From Poronia punctata (Eukaryota; Ascomycota; Sordariomycetes; Xylariales; Xylariaceae): DNA of 64,000 bases. The stretch covers positions 62,001-126,000 of the forward strand of contig MU401469.1 in assembly GCA_022579005.1 (NCBI GenBank), given 5' to 3'. The notes beneath the pieces were generated by a model. That model searched no databases. It was not told where the DNA came from and saw nothing but the letters and a program-made list of their open reading frames with translations. The position numbers and the translations under genes were made by a program. Below, in pieces: positions 23,292 to 36,164 of the stretch (position 1 is the first letter of the stretch; each line of letters opens with the position of its first letter).

Positions 23292-25797
23292 TAGGGATAA
23301 TCTAGTCTGCAAACTTGCAATACGGACATCTCATCGATTCTGGGACAACCGGCATGGTGTCTATGATACTCGGCAATAACCCGGATATGGGGAGATATAC
23401 AATTCTATACACTTATCTGTACTTATCTGTACACGTAAGTATATACGTAATCGCGATGTCGCAAGCAAGGTATCGACTAAGAAACGAGTATGTTAACGCC
23501 GTTGAGGAAGATACGCTCCGGCACTTGAGTTTGCCCGTTTTATTTACCGTCTTGGGAAGATATTGTATCCCGGGTAACTTGTAGGGAGAGTTTCGGCCAA
23601 CTTTTTATTACCGTACTTGACGTCTAGACACAGTCTTGTAATCGCCTAATACAAGATTTAAAGGCAAAGGTATACTCGGTTACAAACGTCGAATTCTAAA
23701 CGTGGAGGAGCAAAACATGTGACCGGATCTGACATGGCACAATTTTTGGCGACAAGTGAGTATCTGCTTGATGAGGTGGCCTTGAGTTTTGATAGGACAA
23801 GCAAGAAAGCAATCTCGGTGCAAGCTCGGTCACAACAAATCCGCGAAAAGATTGAAACAAAAGCTCTCTCCGAATCAACTTGACCGCCAAACTGGCGACG
23901 GTTACTTTAGAGGCTAGTCCTAAACAAGTATCAATAACCTGTGCTTCGCATACTTGTCCAGTTAAATACTCTGTTGAAATCTTTACAAGCAGGGTTCGCC
24001 TGACAGATCCAGCTAAAGCTGCATGCAGGGCACAGTCAGGGTTAGAAACTATGCCTGGTATAGTAGGGATGACGTCTTGGCCCACAGCACTTAATGATGT
24101 AAGCACGTTAGCTACATGTAGCTTATGTACAGTAGGTACCTTAGTTACTACAAGTACCTACTACACCAGTATATCGCCTGGATGTGTGGTACTTGGTACA
24201 TGTGCCATATAATTTGCTACACGCATACAACATGTAGGTTCTAGCGGCGTCACTTGGATTTATCCTTCAATACGACCTAATGATATGTGACTATAACTTT
24301 CACAATATCATGATGAGTAAACATGCCGCTTACATTACATACGTGTAGACAGGCTTTAAGACAGCAGCTTTCTTGGCCCGTTTTGTGTATCGTCAGATGT
24401 TGCAAGTAGCGGTACAAAATGTGTGATAAGCAATATGCAAAAGAACGGAATGAACTTGGAGCTCATTAGACAAGTACAGTACAAAGATATCTGGAAAGGC
24501 AAAAGAGAAATTATCGAGCTGATCCGATTGCGGCATGTGGATACCCATCTACCGTCCGTCAACAGCGTGTCTTGTACGTCCAGGGGGCTGCGACGGTTCG
24601 TTCCAATGCTGGTCGGTAAGGCATGTGCTGAATAAAAGGAAACCAATAGGTGAAGATGCCGCCCAAGCGGTGGGCAGGCGGCAGACCACCGAGGGTGCGA
24701 GGGCCATCAACACCCCCTTCCACCTGAATTTTATAACCGGCTCAACACGTATTTTGTTGTATCTTATTGGTACGGGGGGTTCGGTCGGTCGCCTGTTTTG
24801 ACGCCTGTGCTTGTATGCACCTGGGTATGTCATGGAGGAATGCATCAATGGCACATGTAGGTCCTACACCTACATAATCAATGTAAGGTACCTTTATACC
24901 TGGTGTTAACACATACCTCAGACATGTATGTAGGTCACAGCTGTCCTTCCTTATACGCGTACTTCTATGAAGCAAGTTGTCGCTGCTTTATCAACCATCC
25001 CACTTGAATGGAAGGAATTGATTCCGCTGTAGTATACTCGTATATCATGTGCAATGCTATCATCCAAGGTTTTCTAAGAATGGCAAATGTCTATGTAAAA
25101 GGTTCCGTCTGATCCCAAAAGTAGGCGCGTGGCCCGTGGTCTTTATACTTGCGGATATACGGGTTTCTGTTCCTACATATCTGCACACACGGATATATCC
25201 GTCAGGATAAAAACCTAATTTTCACATTACGATATCTCTCTCCAATTGCCTGCCCTGATTGAAGTATTGAACGCACAGACAACCGCATACCTATCGTATA
25301 TATGTAGACGAGACCGGCGCTTTTTGTACAGCTGCAAGAATTATATATGAATAATTAACCCGAAATACATGTGATGCCGATTTTGTTTAGCAAACACGAG
25401 AAGACTATCTTCCCGTCTACGGTGCATATCAAGAGCATCCATAAAAAAGTCGAGTTGGATTTTTGTTTGCCTGTTTTTTTGGCTCGAGGCTTCTCTTTGT
25501 TTGGCCAAGTCAGTGAACGAACCCATTTCCCCTCCCCTTCGCTTCTGTTTTAAGACGTCGCGCTAGAAGGGCGGGAAGCTATGTGCATTGTGGATATCTG
25601 ACGGTTGAAGAAGCTTTGGCGACGTTCGAAAAGATTTCAGCCTCATCGCGGCTCCATCGTAAAAGGTTGGCGAAGGACCATGTCAACGAGGGTAATTGAG
25701 GGTCTCGAGGTTACACAAAATGGGTCTTTGAGCAAGCCCTCTCTGCCTCTTTTGTCCATCTTGATCCAAATCGACACAAATTTACTAGGCGGGATGC

Positions 25798-25833
25798 CCA
25801 CCTTTGCCCACCTCTGCCCACCTCGCCCACCTT
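25798..25833. repeat. GCCCACCT imperfect tandem repeat
   Basis: Four copies of GCCCACCT separated by 1-2 bases. They give the opposed open frames of this area a Gly/Trp/Lys-rich or Pro/His-rich character, which argues against real coding. Confidence 0.75.
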
Positions 25834-28800
25834 TTTGCCATTTGGAGGCTGAAAAGCCCAGTGTCCACCTAAAGTTGCACAAATCCCACCACGGCGGGCT
25901 TTCGACGTTGGCGTTTGATAAGTACGACGCTGTGTCTACTTTTTTTGGTTTTTGTTTGTTTGTATGTGTTTGCACTTTTCGACTCCGAAGTCGATTTTTA
26001 TTTATCCAGGGGCACAACAACACCTGCCGTGAACGTAAACCACACAACAGAGTCAACAAAATTGCCTCACCAAACCTTGATCTGTTTGTACGTACTTGGA
26101 GTAGGTACGTGTAAAATAGATTACACATGCAAATTCTTGCAAAGTACTGTCTACTTGATACGTACAGAAATCTCTGTCGTCTACGTATCTACGCAGCTCC
26201 CTAGGTATTCCTCGCCTACGTGGATTAGTTTAGTCTAGTAGCTCGTAGACGCGTAGTGCCGGCTCCACTACGAATATGCGCCAACACACTTCCTTGGACG
26301 ATCTCTTGCCCGCTTCATTTTCTCCTCCGCTCCCACAAGCCGATGAAGAGTCCTTTACCGGCCCATTTGTATAATGCCTGGCGCGGGGTACCTACTAGTT
26401 ATGGCAAGTACCTTCCGAAAGGAAGATCTTACATCTGTGTATGTGTAGGTAGTACCTTCTACCGGAAGGCGTACGAGTATGCTTCGTACCTGGCAGTGGC
26501 ACAAGACAGCAAACTGATTTCATCCCGAGTACAGTTTACTTGCCAAGGTTACAACTTTCTCTAGGTACCTGGATTCTAACTTGTGCTTAATCCATGAAAA
26601 TTATTGGTCGCAAAATTCTCTGGTCCGCGTTATCACTGCTGCTCCAAGATTTGCAAAAGGGAAGAGAAAAGAAGTTGGCCTTGGTTTGGCCTTAGCGCAA
26701 ATGTTGGCGCCGAGACGACTCCTTGGCCATTATAAGGTAATAGCTTGTATCCAAACACTCGAATGATTTGGTTTTATACCGTCTTCAATGTCTTGTCTTG
26801 AAATCCGGGTATCAAAATGAGTCCGGTCTTATGAATGCTCTGTTTGACAATTCTGTTTAAACCCGCTTTATTTGGCGATATCTTAAAGTGAGGGGGCATC
26901 ACAGTTGAGAAGGGAGAAAACTTGTACAACCCCATCTGATAGATACACCTCGGATCTTGTGGATTCTTCTCTAACCCTAACCCGTCCTGCTGCCGCTCGG
27001 CTTCAGGGCATATGCAGCTACGCCTCCATCTACAAATCAGATTTGTTGATGCAACTTCACTTCAATGCATGCTGGCAGACTTTGCTTGCGTTTGAAACCA
27101 AGTCACCTAACTAACCTAACCTAGGTAGTGACGATCGTGCATTAGGACCTAACATGGACCGTATGGTAGTTGTTGGTGGTTGACGTTATTAGGCAGCTAG
27201 CGCTGCTACCGACATATACATTACATGTAACTGACCTGAAAGGTAAAAGTCGGACAACATGATCTGGCGGTTATATTGTTTATCTTGACTGGAACTGGAC
27301 ATCCTGCTTGAGAAATCTCGACCGCACGACTTTCTAAAGCAACATTTTATCGCGACTCTTAGACACGTCTCTCCCAAACGTATTCCTCGACCCATCTATG
27401 TCCACAGGACCACAGGTGGTTTAAGGATCCAGGGACTCGGCATATTCGGTAACCTACCTAGGAAGTTAAAGTATAGCCGTGCAGTATGTACGTATAGATT
27501 TTGAGTAGGTACGTCCGAGACACACGCATATGATGTATGTGAGGTTGATATATCTAGCCTAGGTTTTACGTATATACGCCGTACATGCTTCTTCTTCAAC
27601 CTACATATTGCCGTGCTTAGAGTTGGGTAGATACACAGACGGTGTGTTGCAACCTGCGAACCTAAACTCTGTTGCGGCCGTTGCCTGAATGTTACATTGA
27701 CTACGAGCAGAAGTGCAAAAGCTTACAAGTTAAAGGTGTTAGTCTAGATAGCACAAGCGGCTGACTGTACTTGCCTACACCTCCTCTACTCTACAGATTA
27801 GGTTCCAAACAATACAATATGTAAACATTAGCAAACCAAACTGGTAAATCTAAAGAGTGGCTTGGTCCCAACAAGAACTTGATGATGAATGTTACACGAG
27901 CTGGAATTTGGTTTGCAGTCACAAGCCTATCAACTCACCTATTGGCTCGAGGTTAGACTTATCTAACACTATTTTTCTTGATTCGTAGAAGGAAACCTAT
28001 TCCTGGGTTATTAAACTACGAGTCTATGACTGTACACTTCCAACTGACCCCCATCATGATACGATTTTACTTTAGGCCTGCATTATGCAACACTTATGAA
28101 CGAACAGCTTTTACCAAATCAGGCCAACCGCCCTTCGAATTGCAAGGTCATGGCGTATACGTACAAGGTAGGTAGGTACCTTTACCATGCATGCAGCGGG
28201 AGCATCACGCAAACGGACCAGGGGGGCTTGGGTTTTTGCGACCTAGTTGAAGCCCGTGATTAATTCGAGCATCAAAAAGTAATAAATCTCAAACATGGCC
28301 GCGCGGCATGATTGAGGAGAAATATGTCCTACACTCGACCCTGTAAGAATCGCATCGATCCTACGAGTACAAAATCATCTTGAGTGGGGGGCAACGTCTG
28401 TCTGCCGAGGTCTGCCAGAGGCTTGCATGGAATAATTCTAGTAAATGTCATCTCTCCTATTGTTGATAAAAAAGATATATATCGTTAGGCACCGTGGGTA
28501 AGGTCAAAAAGGCGCGGGAGGCGGGGATGATAAATATAACAACTGTTTTACTTGCTGGCGACGATTCGGGTCGCAACTAACCTAGGTTGAACCTTATGTA
28601 TAGCTTAAGGCGGCAACGGCAACTACCGTACCTACCGCAGAAGCTTTCCCATTACCAAGTATATCCGACTGCATGTAGCAGCGTAACCAACCAGCCATGT
28701 GCTCAAGATCTACCCAAAACATCTCCCACTCGCAAAAACCCTCATCGCGTGTTTTAATATATGGCATACGTGGACGACCGAGGCCAAAGCGTTGATCTAA

Positions 28801-29329
28801 TTCGACAGACACACACATAGAAAGAGACGCTTCTTTGTTTAAGCGAGACACGCTGGGAAAGCGAAGGCATGAAATCAGCGGCAGCAGGAATGGTTGAAAC
28901 CGCACTGATACAGTACATACATAAAACGCGGTACCTAGGTTAGGTAGGTAAGGTAAGGATGACGACACGGGCCTTGATCAAAATATGTACCTCGCCTCCA
29001 GGGGGAAATAGGCCAAGTAAGTAGGTAGGTAAATACGCGTAGAAGACCGTCTAAACAGGACGACCTACAGAAAATCAGCGTAACCCCTACCTGTGCCGTT
29101 GTTCCGTGACGGGCAAGAGCAATAACAGCCATTCAGCTGCGACCATGGGAATCTATGCAGGGGAATTCAATCCGAGTTACCGCAAAGATACTGGGCACAA
29201 CAGGTACCGTACGGTCCGTACCTGGGGCGTATCATTGGACTAGGTAGGTCAACAAACAAGGCGAGGTTGACCGTGCCGTTAACCGCCTACCATGCCAGGA
29301 CATATTGAAATACAATAGCTTGGCTTACA

Positions 29330-29520
29330 CTTTAATGTCTATATAATGCGTTACGAGTATTAAAACAAGAACATGACATAATTAATCTAATAAAGCTTTT
29401 AGGAGAATTTTAAAATATTTAAATTACCCAAGTTAACTAGACACTATGTAAATAATACTTTGTTATTTTAACCTTTATATACCTTATATATAAATACATA
29501 CATAATATAAACACCGGTCT
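29330..29520. other. AT-rich island
   Basis: A block of roughly 80% A+T, sharply bounded by normal-composition DNA. No coding region or terminal repeats were found around it by eye. Confidence 0.6.
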
Positions 29521-29699
29521 AGCCTATATAGGTAGGTACCTAACTCTTTTTCATCAAGGACTTGTTGTTACATGCTTATCGTGCTATCGGTAAGGTTTCG
29601 TGCCTCTCAGGGAGTAGAGTAGAGAAAGACAGGTTAGTTACAATGACTTACCAACTGCCATTTGGTGGCAGCACCCTGACTCTTTTGCCTGTCTAAGTC

Positions 29700-31730
29700 T
29701 AATGTCCCCCGACTCGCGCTTCGCGTCAATTGGATGATGTGTGCAAGTGATTGACGACGCTCGTATGCTTTCCTGTCCTCCCACTTCCCTCATATCTTGC
29801 CTGTCTCCGTCCCTCTTGAATTTTCTCTTTTTTTCCCACTCTTTCTCTCTGCTCCCCTTCCCCTTTTCCCGCCCGTTTCCACCTACGCCAAAAATAACTC
29901 GCCGTTACGAGAGCAATTGGCGCACTCATCAGCTAGCCCTGCAATTTTCGACCCGTTCCGTCGTGCAGCCTCGTTGTTGCTGGAACCCTCACCAACAAAT
30001 TGTCCCCACGTGTGCAGCCTTCCTTGAGTGGCGCGACAAGAAATTTGTGGTACTGCACCGTTTGTAGGTGTGGATTCCCCGGCCTCCATGTGAGTATTGT
30101 TGTTGATTCCATTTCTTTTTGCCCCAGTCGCGCTTTTGCCAGTCGCAAGCGTGGTTGCCCCTTGTTATTTTCCCTCTCCCACTTTGGTCGACTGAGTTAT
30201 CGATTACCTTGCCTTTACCGTATTTCCCTGCTACTACCCCTTTTTGGGTCATGCCGATTTAAACTCCGAACCCCAGCACCTGTTTTTTATTATTTCTGTG
30301 AGCCAATTTAACCTTTGCCCTGCCACCACCTACCTACCTGGGTAATACCTGATCCACTCTGCCCCCTCCAACCTTCCCAAATTACCTAAGGTACCCAGTA
30401 CTTGCGCACAACTCAACGATACTTTCAGTACTTGAGAGTACGTACTGGATCGCCGGCAACTGCCAGACAGCTGTCCCCTTTCGTCTTTGTGTCGCTAAAC
30501 ACATTTCACTCCAACCAATGAGGGACTGGTCTACCCAACAGTAGGTGTGCTACAACCAACCAGGAATAAAGAAAATTTAGCTTTCGGCCCGCCATTGAGA
30601 AGATTTTGCTATCAATTACCAATCCGTTTCTGTCCATGAGTTGTCCCTCTACCTTTCAAAACTCTAACTTGCCCCCTCGCCCTTCCCACTCCATTTTTTC
30701 TCTTGTGCTCCACCCACACTTTTTTTCCTCCTCAAGTCTCCCTCAAGGAGTATCCTGTGTGCAGTCTGTACACGCCCACCTTTATGCCCACTTTTTGCTA
30801 GTCTTGACTTGCATCTTGCATGCATCAATATCTCGACGAGTTACCGTCATCCACCCGTCCGCCGTCGTCAGAATCCCACTTGGCTCGTCGTCGCGTTTCA
30901 TCCAGCCCACCGACAAATTGAACGGTGCGATACGGCATTCGCGTCCACTTTACACCTCTACCAGTACTCATTGTACCTGGGTCTGCGATAGTGTCCCAGT
31001 GTCTTCTGTTACATTTCTGACTTGAGGGCCCACAGAACGCAAGTTGAGCGAACAAGTAGTTGGGCCAACTCAGAATCAGAGGAGAGGGAAAAATATCTTT
31101 TCATCTTTCCATAATTGGATGGAAAGGAAAAACCCGCTCCCCTGCATCAGTTCAAATAAGAAGGCGGCTCACCGTCACCGCACACCTCGAGAACGGGGCT
31201 CATATTCTCCACTTTACAAACATCAAACCCCATCAGTCCCGTCTTGTTCATTGGAGCTCACGAGGCTTTCCAGATACATCCTGTTCAGCAGTGTGGCCCC
31301 CAGTTCTACCCCAATTAAACATTTGTGCCCCTCATTGCGGACCGCCAACAACTTTATCGTGGTGCGTGCCGGAATCTAATCGCCAACCTAGTTGTCGCCT
31401 TATCCGCCCGCAGACTATACCAGCTTTACCGGTACTGGACGTCGCATCGACCCTTTGCCGTTCGGTATCGGCCGTGGAGGATAATTAGGACCCTGGGTCG
31501 TTTAGGTTCCAGAGTTCCAGGAAGTGCACATCTCGATAGTAAGCGCCCGCGCAACTCTGCCCCTCCAACCCGTATCCACACGACGTTTGCCTTTTACTTT
31601 CGGTACGACGCGTGATCTTTGTGGTGATCATAGACCTGCCTTGACTGCTGACACTTGCCGCAGTCGACAACATCAACGGGCGTGCTAATCCGAGCATAAC
31701 GCCCCCCTCCGTTTAACTTATCCAGAGGAC
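29700..31730 (+). other. Long pyrimidine-rich leader/promoter region of the C2H2 gene
   Basis: The plus strand is strongly CT-rich at about 29765-29885 and 30640-30760 and contains many short ATG-initiated frames, but no recognisable protein. It most likely holds the promoter and a long 5' leader with upstream ORFs. A GTGAGT donor-like string follows CCAT at about 30090, so a leader intron is possible. Confidence 0.5.
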
Positions 31731-34700
31731 ATGGACAACAACCCGTCTGCTCAACAGCAGTACTCGTCTAATCAGTTAGGCACGTCGGGTTCTTCGTATC
31801 CTTCTCCATCAGCTATCGCACCGCATCAGTTGCAGCAAGGTTCCGCCACTCAGCATACCTTGCCCCCTCTGCAGCACAACAATAGTATGCAATCTCTCTA
31901 CGGCAGCCACCCGCACACGCCGAGAACTCCAGGTACTCCAAGCACGCCTCAACCACCTAACAACATGAGCAACTATCCGCCACCGAACGCGGCGCCCGGC
32001 CGTAGCTCTTATGGGATGATGCCGAATCAATATCAGAACCCGCAGGGTTATCCGACGACAACTTCGATGATGACCCAGGCCTCTGTCGCAGCCTCCCACC
32101 CACAGCCGATTGCTCCTGCGCCAGCAGCGGCACGACCTCCCGTTCTGCGCCCCATGCCCGCCGGTGGAGTCATTCCCCAGTCTGGCATGTCGTCCCCTTA
32201 TACAGGAAGCCCGATGATGGGTCATCAGCCTTCCCTGCTCCAGGACTCCGATCAACCAACGCATGTGGTCGGGTCCCAAGGACGACGTGGGATATTGCCA
32301 AGCGCCCCAGGTAGACCTGCGGCCCCGACTGGCACAGGCGCCTCTAAAAACACCGTTATCCCTCAAAAGGATGCTGATGGAAAGTTTCCTTGCCCCCACT
32401 GTACCAAAACGTATCTGCATGCTAAGCATCTGAAGCGCCATCTTTTGCGCCGTAAGTCAAATATTTCCTACTTTTTTTCTCTTTCCGGTTGCTGACAGAC
32501 CCGGGTAGACACTGGCGATCGCCCATATATGTGTGTTTTGTGCCGTGATACGTTTTCGAGAAGTGACATATTGAAGCGCCACTTCCAGAAATGCTCGATT
32601 CGCCGAGGTAACCCAACTGGGGCGAGTCATCTTTCCCACCCTCAAGCGCACGTTAAAAAGCAGCAGCAAAATGCACAGAAAGCAAATGAAGGAGACATGA
32701 GCCACATGAATGGTATGACTAGCATGCCCGGTGACGGCGTTGTCCATCCTTTCGGTATGGTCCAGCTCCAAGATGGTATGGGAAACATGGCCAACGACCA
32801 AAACCAGCTGTCTAGATCGAGTAGCATGAGTCGGATGGAAGACCCTGCCAACCGGGATCGCAGAAATATGCCAGGCGGGTATAACGGTGAGGTTTCGAAC
32901 TCGATGTCCTCCAACATCAACCCACAGTTGGCCAACTTCAACATGCCTCCTAATCAGAACGGCATGCCGATCTACGGAGCTTCAGGCTCAAACCAACAAT
33001 CGGGACTTGACTGGTCTCAGATGTTCCAACAGCCTGGTGCGCAACCAACACATACCTACAACACTACTTTCCCAGCTCCTAATATTGGACAGAATCAGAC
33101 CGTAATCAAAACCGAGCCTAACCTCACCTCCGAGAGACCCAATGGCACGCCGGGCGTCGCCCCGACCGATGGCATCGATCGATCGTTGTTCGCCAACTGG
33201 GATCCTCAGCTCTCCATGTTAGATGGGTGCCAACAACTTTCGTCGCACATTCTCGGTTTTTTCTGCCCGCCTGGCACCTATCTCTCTCCCGAAAAAAACA
33301 ACGTTGTCTGCCAATTCTTCGCTGCTACCAACATAAGAGTATTCCTCGAGTCGTTTATACATTTTCATATTCATTTTTCCTTTTTACACATTCCCACTTT
33401 TCGCATCATGGAAGCTTACCCTGGTCTGACCGCTGCAATGTGCTGTGTCGGTGCTTGTTACTCGGACCGTGTCGAAGCAGCCCATGTGCGCGAGGTTACT
33501 ACGTTGCTCCATGAAGCCCTTGAGCGCGACTGCAAATTTACATCCTCACAGACGCCCTTCAAGATTGAGAGCGGCCGGGACAAAGTTGGTCTGGAGAAAC
33601 TGCAAGGTCTGATTCTAGTGTCGTCCCTACTGATCTGGAATGGTACCCCACTACAACGGGAGACGGGAAGACAGATATTCCCCGTTGTTGCCACGATAGC
33701 GCGAAACTCCAACCTACTCCAGGTCCAGAAAGACGCCAGCCTCTTCAGCTACCTTCACCAGCCGGCTTTGGACCTACAGAACATCGCCTCGCACCAATTC
33801 AATTGGGGGGCGTGGATCGAGCAAGAAAAGCGTATCCGCCTGATGCATATGATCTACCTCACAGATATAACCCGGGGTCTCTACTTCAACATTGATCCGA
33901 TATTCGACGCCTTGGAGGTTAGTATCCCGCTCCCGGCAGACGATGCTGCCTGGGAGGCAAAATCAAGCGAAGAGTGTGCCGGAGCCTTGAACCTATTCGG
34001 ATCGGACGCTGTGAAGAAGGCCAATCCAGATGGGTCACAACGGAGTAAACAGCCAGAATTGGACCTAGTCCTGCGGGCCCTGTTACATGGCACTATCCAA
34101 ATCCAGCCGGGAAGCACGAATCTGTGGGGGAAGTTCATCTTAATCCACGCCATCCTTGCTCAGATAAGACGCGCACAGATCGAGGGCAATTTGCATGGAC
34201 TCAGTGGCTCGACGACACCGCTCCGTCAGAACGATTGGGTTATTGCCAACGGAGTCGACACCGGGAGCGGCGATGCTCATGCCAATAATAGTGGAAACGG
34301 CACGCCAGTACATGGTGCGCAGCCCATGCCTCCTCACATCTATAGCAGCTTCTGCACGGCATTAGACAAGTGGAAGTCGCACTGGGACATGGACATGGCT
34401 ATCCAATTCCCCCCGTCAGTCTCGAATCCCCGAAGGCATGGGTTCTGTCGGGATGGGCCCCACTTCTACTGGCTTGCAAAGCTCTTCCTCCGCAATCCGC
34501 GGTTCAATTTGACCCGTCTCGGTCCTGACCAGCGATTTGCCCAAGTCATCCAGCTACTTAAGTCAGTGACTGCTTGGGTGGAATCAGATGGTGCCTCTCG
34601 CGGAGAGGAGTTTGGCTCTGTTGGCGAGATGAATCCCGACTATGCCGTTTCAAACCTCACGGTCGACATGGCTCAAATTTTCAAACCATTACCAGCCGTT

Positions 34701-34742
34701 GTGGAGTCGTCCAACGCGCCGTGCGTCAAGACAGAAATTTAA
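31731..34742 (+). CDS. C2H2 zinc-finger transcription factor with fungal_trans domain
   Basis: Predicted nuclear regulator of 984 aa; targets unknown. Exons 31731-32451 and 32509-34742 with a 57-bp intron that splits the last His codon of finger 1. Residues ~1-215 are low-complexity Gln/Ser/Pro/Thr. Finger 1 is FPCPHCTKTYLHAKHLKRH followed by LLRH; finger 2 is CVLCRDTFSRSDILKRHFQ-KC, so it is C2HC, with Cys as the fourth ligand. Asn/Met/Gln-rich sequence follows to ~500, then a fungal_trans-like region (NIRVFLESFIHFHIHFSFLH, later FNWGAWIEQEKRIRLMHMIY). The pairing of fingers with fungal_trans resembles Aspergillus factors often labelled Egr2-like; I do not assign a symbol. An alternative acceptor 8 nt upstream (CTGACAG) would break finger 1, so the second AG is chosen. 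Confidence 0.92.
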
Positions 34743-36164
34743 CGTGTGGTCACAAACGCCAGATGTGACGGGAAATACGCCGCCGTTGATTCCATCTAGG
34801 GATTAACGGTATCTGTGCTACCCACGACCTCAGATGACTGGTTGCACATTGATGGCGGATTTTTCTTCTTCTCATTTTCATGTTTTTTCACCTTCCTCTT
34901 TCTCTCATCCCAAAAGTTTCGATTGACCTGCATGGGACCAGCATGATGGGCGGTAGTTTGTTTGCATTTTCCGGTCGGCTCGTACGTTTCATTAGACTGG
35001 TTGTGGCTTTCTCGCATTAGACACGACGGTTAGACTTGTGGGCTTTGTGTTGGCCTCTCAGTTATACGACATTGAACGATTCGGCTTCTGGGCCAGTGTC
35101 TCTAGAAGGTCGGGCCTGCTCCGAGGTCTTGTCTGTTATCACTAATCAGGGCCTTCAACTGAGCGGTTGAAGAAGTGTGGTGGATTTGTAGCGAAGGCAA
35201 GGGGGATCGCAATGTCATGCAAGGTTCACCTTGAGGTAGCAATCACGAATGAAAAAAAAGGATGTTGCTTTTCCCATATGCAAATGGTTGGCATGTGAAA
35301 GAAAGTCCTACCTAAAAACTACTTCTGCTATTGACAAGATGGTGTACGAGACCTACATAATGTAGGCGAGTAAGATCAGGTAGCGAAGTTAACTCGTTCG
35401 ATGCACTCACGATGAGCAATAGCAACCAGTAGTCGCGTGTACAATAATCCAGTCTTTCTGTAGTGTAATGTCTTGCTTTCTCTCTTTGCGCTGTTACTCT
35501 ACTACAGATGTACCAAACGTTAGAGCTGAAACAGTCACGCTAGATGTATATAAATACAATATATGGGAAACCTATCAACCGAATTGGAGAGGCATAGTAG
35601 GTACACCACGGTGGCTGCTTGCAATTATTGCAATACTTTGCGAAATCTGTCAAGGAGATTACATTTATCCGCGGGGAGAGATATTGTTCTGATTGCTGAT
35701 CGATGTGATGAATCCCCCCCCCTTTCCTTCCTAATATGTATACGAGTAGGCATTTATAGATTGTGTGTTGTTGATCTTTGGAGTACTTACATACATAACA
35801 TACATATATAAAGTAAGCCTCGATTCCTGTGTCTTATCGACATGGATAAGGGTTGCCGCAAGGGTATTGAGAGATATTGTGTATGTATGATGGTATAGAA
35901 CGTGATGTATGTAATGTTACATGAAGTGAAGTAAGATAGATCAGCCTCCTTTTGGAAGAGTTGATTGAATGTGAGCGTGTAGGTTAATTGCCACAGTAAT
36001 CTAATCTCCAAATCAAACCCAAAGGTTTATTTATTAATTGTTGCCAAGGAGGGGTTTTTTTTTAAACCACCATTGCTTCGTCTGTTTGCGCCTCAAAGAT
36101 AAAAGGGGAAAAAAAAAAGAGAACCAATCATCGAGACTAGGTAGATAGGTTAACTTTTTTTTTT
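34743..36164. other. Intergenic, no gene seen
   Basis: This is the shared 3' flank of the C2H2 gene and the small membrane-protein gene. A CT-rich block at 34863-34915 probably lies in the 3' UTR. There is a C10 run near 35706, and A and T runs near 36050-36170. Confidence 0.6.

Larger units (their letters stand above)
20601..29700. other. Gene-poor stretch II
   Basis: No gene is supported. Open frames up to about 170 aa exist (for example 25605-26114 +, opposed by 25643-26128 -; 23696-24106 -, opposed by 23880-24212 +), but they overlap on opposite strands, show no known motif and have no obvious splice extension. The DNA is enriched in GTAC, TACGTA and CTACGT strings, with small palindromes at about 20187-20217 and 23272-23291, GCCCACCT repeats near 25798-25833 and an AT-rich island at 29330-29520. 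Confidence 0.55.

Noticed and set aside
23696..24212. Opposed 136- and 110-aa open frames
   Set aside because: No recognisable domain, no splice partner, and each can be the shadow of the other; at most a decayed fragment.
25605..26128. Opposed 169- and 161-aa open frames
   Set aside because: They overlap on opposite strands, contain the GCCCACCT repeat and show no known motif.
31809..32441. 210-aa frame on the minus strand
   Set aside because: Antisense to the Gln/Pro-rich exon 1 of the C2H2 factor; Arg/His-rich composition is the expected shadow.
408..34742. A secondary-metabolite gene cluster (methyltransferase, ABC pump, regulator)
   Set aside because: No polyketide synthase, NRPS, terpene or other core enzyme is present, the neighbours are housekeeping genes, and the methyltransferase belongs to Egt1.
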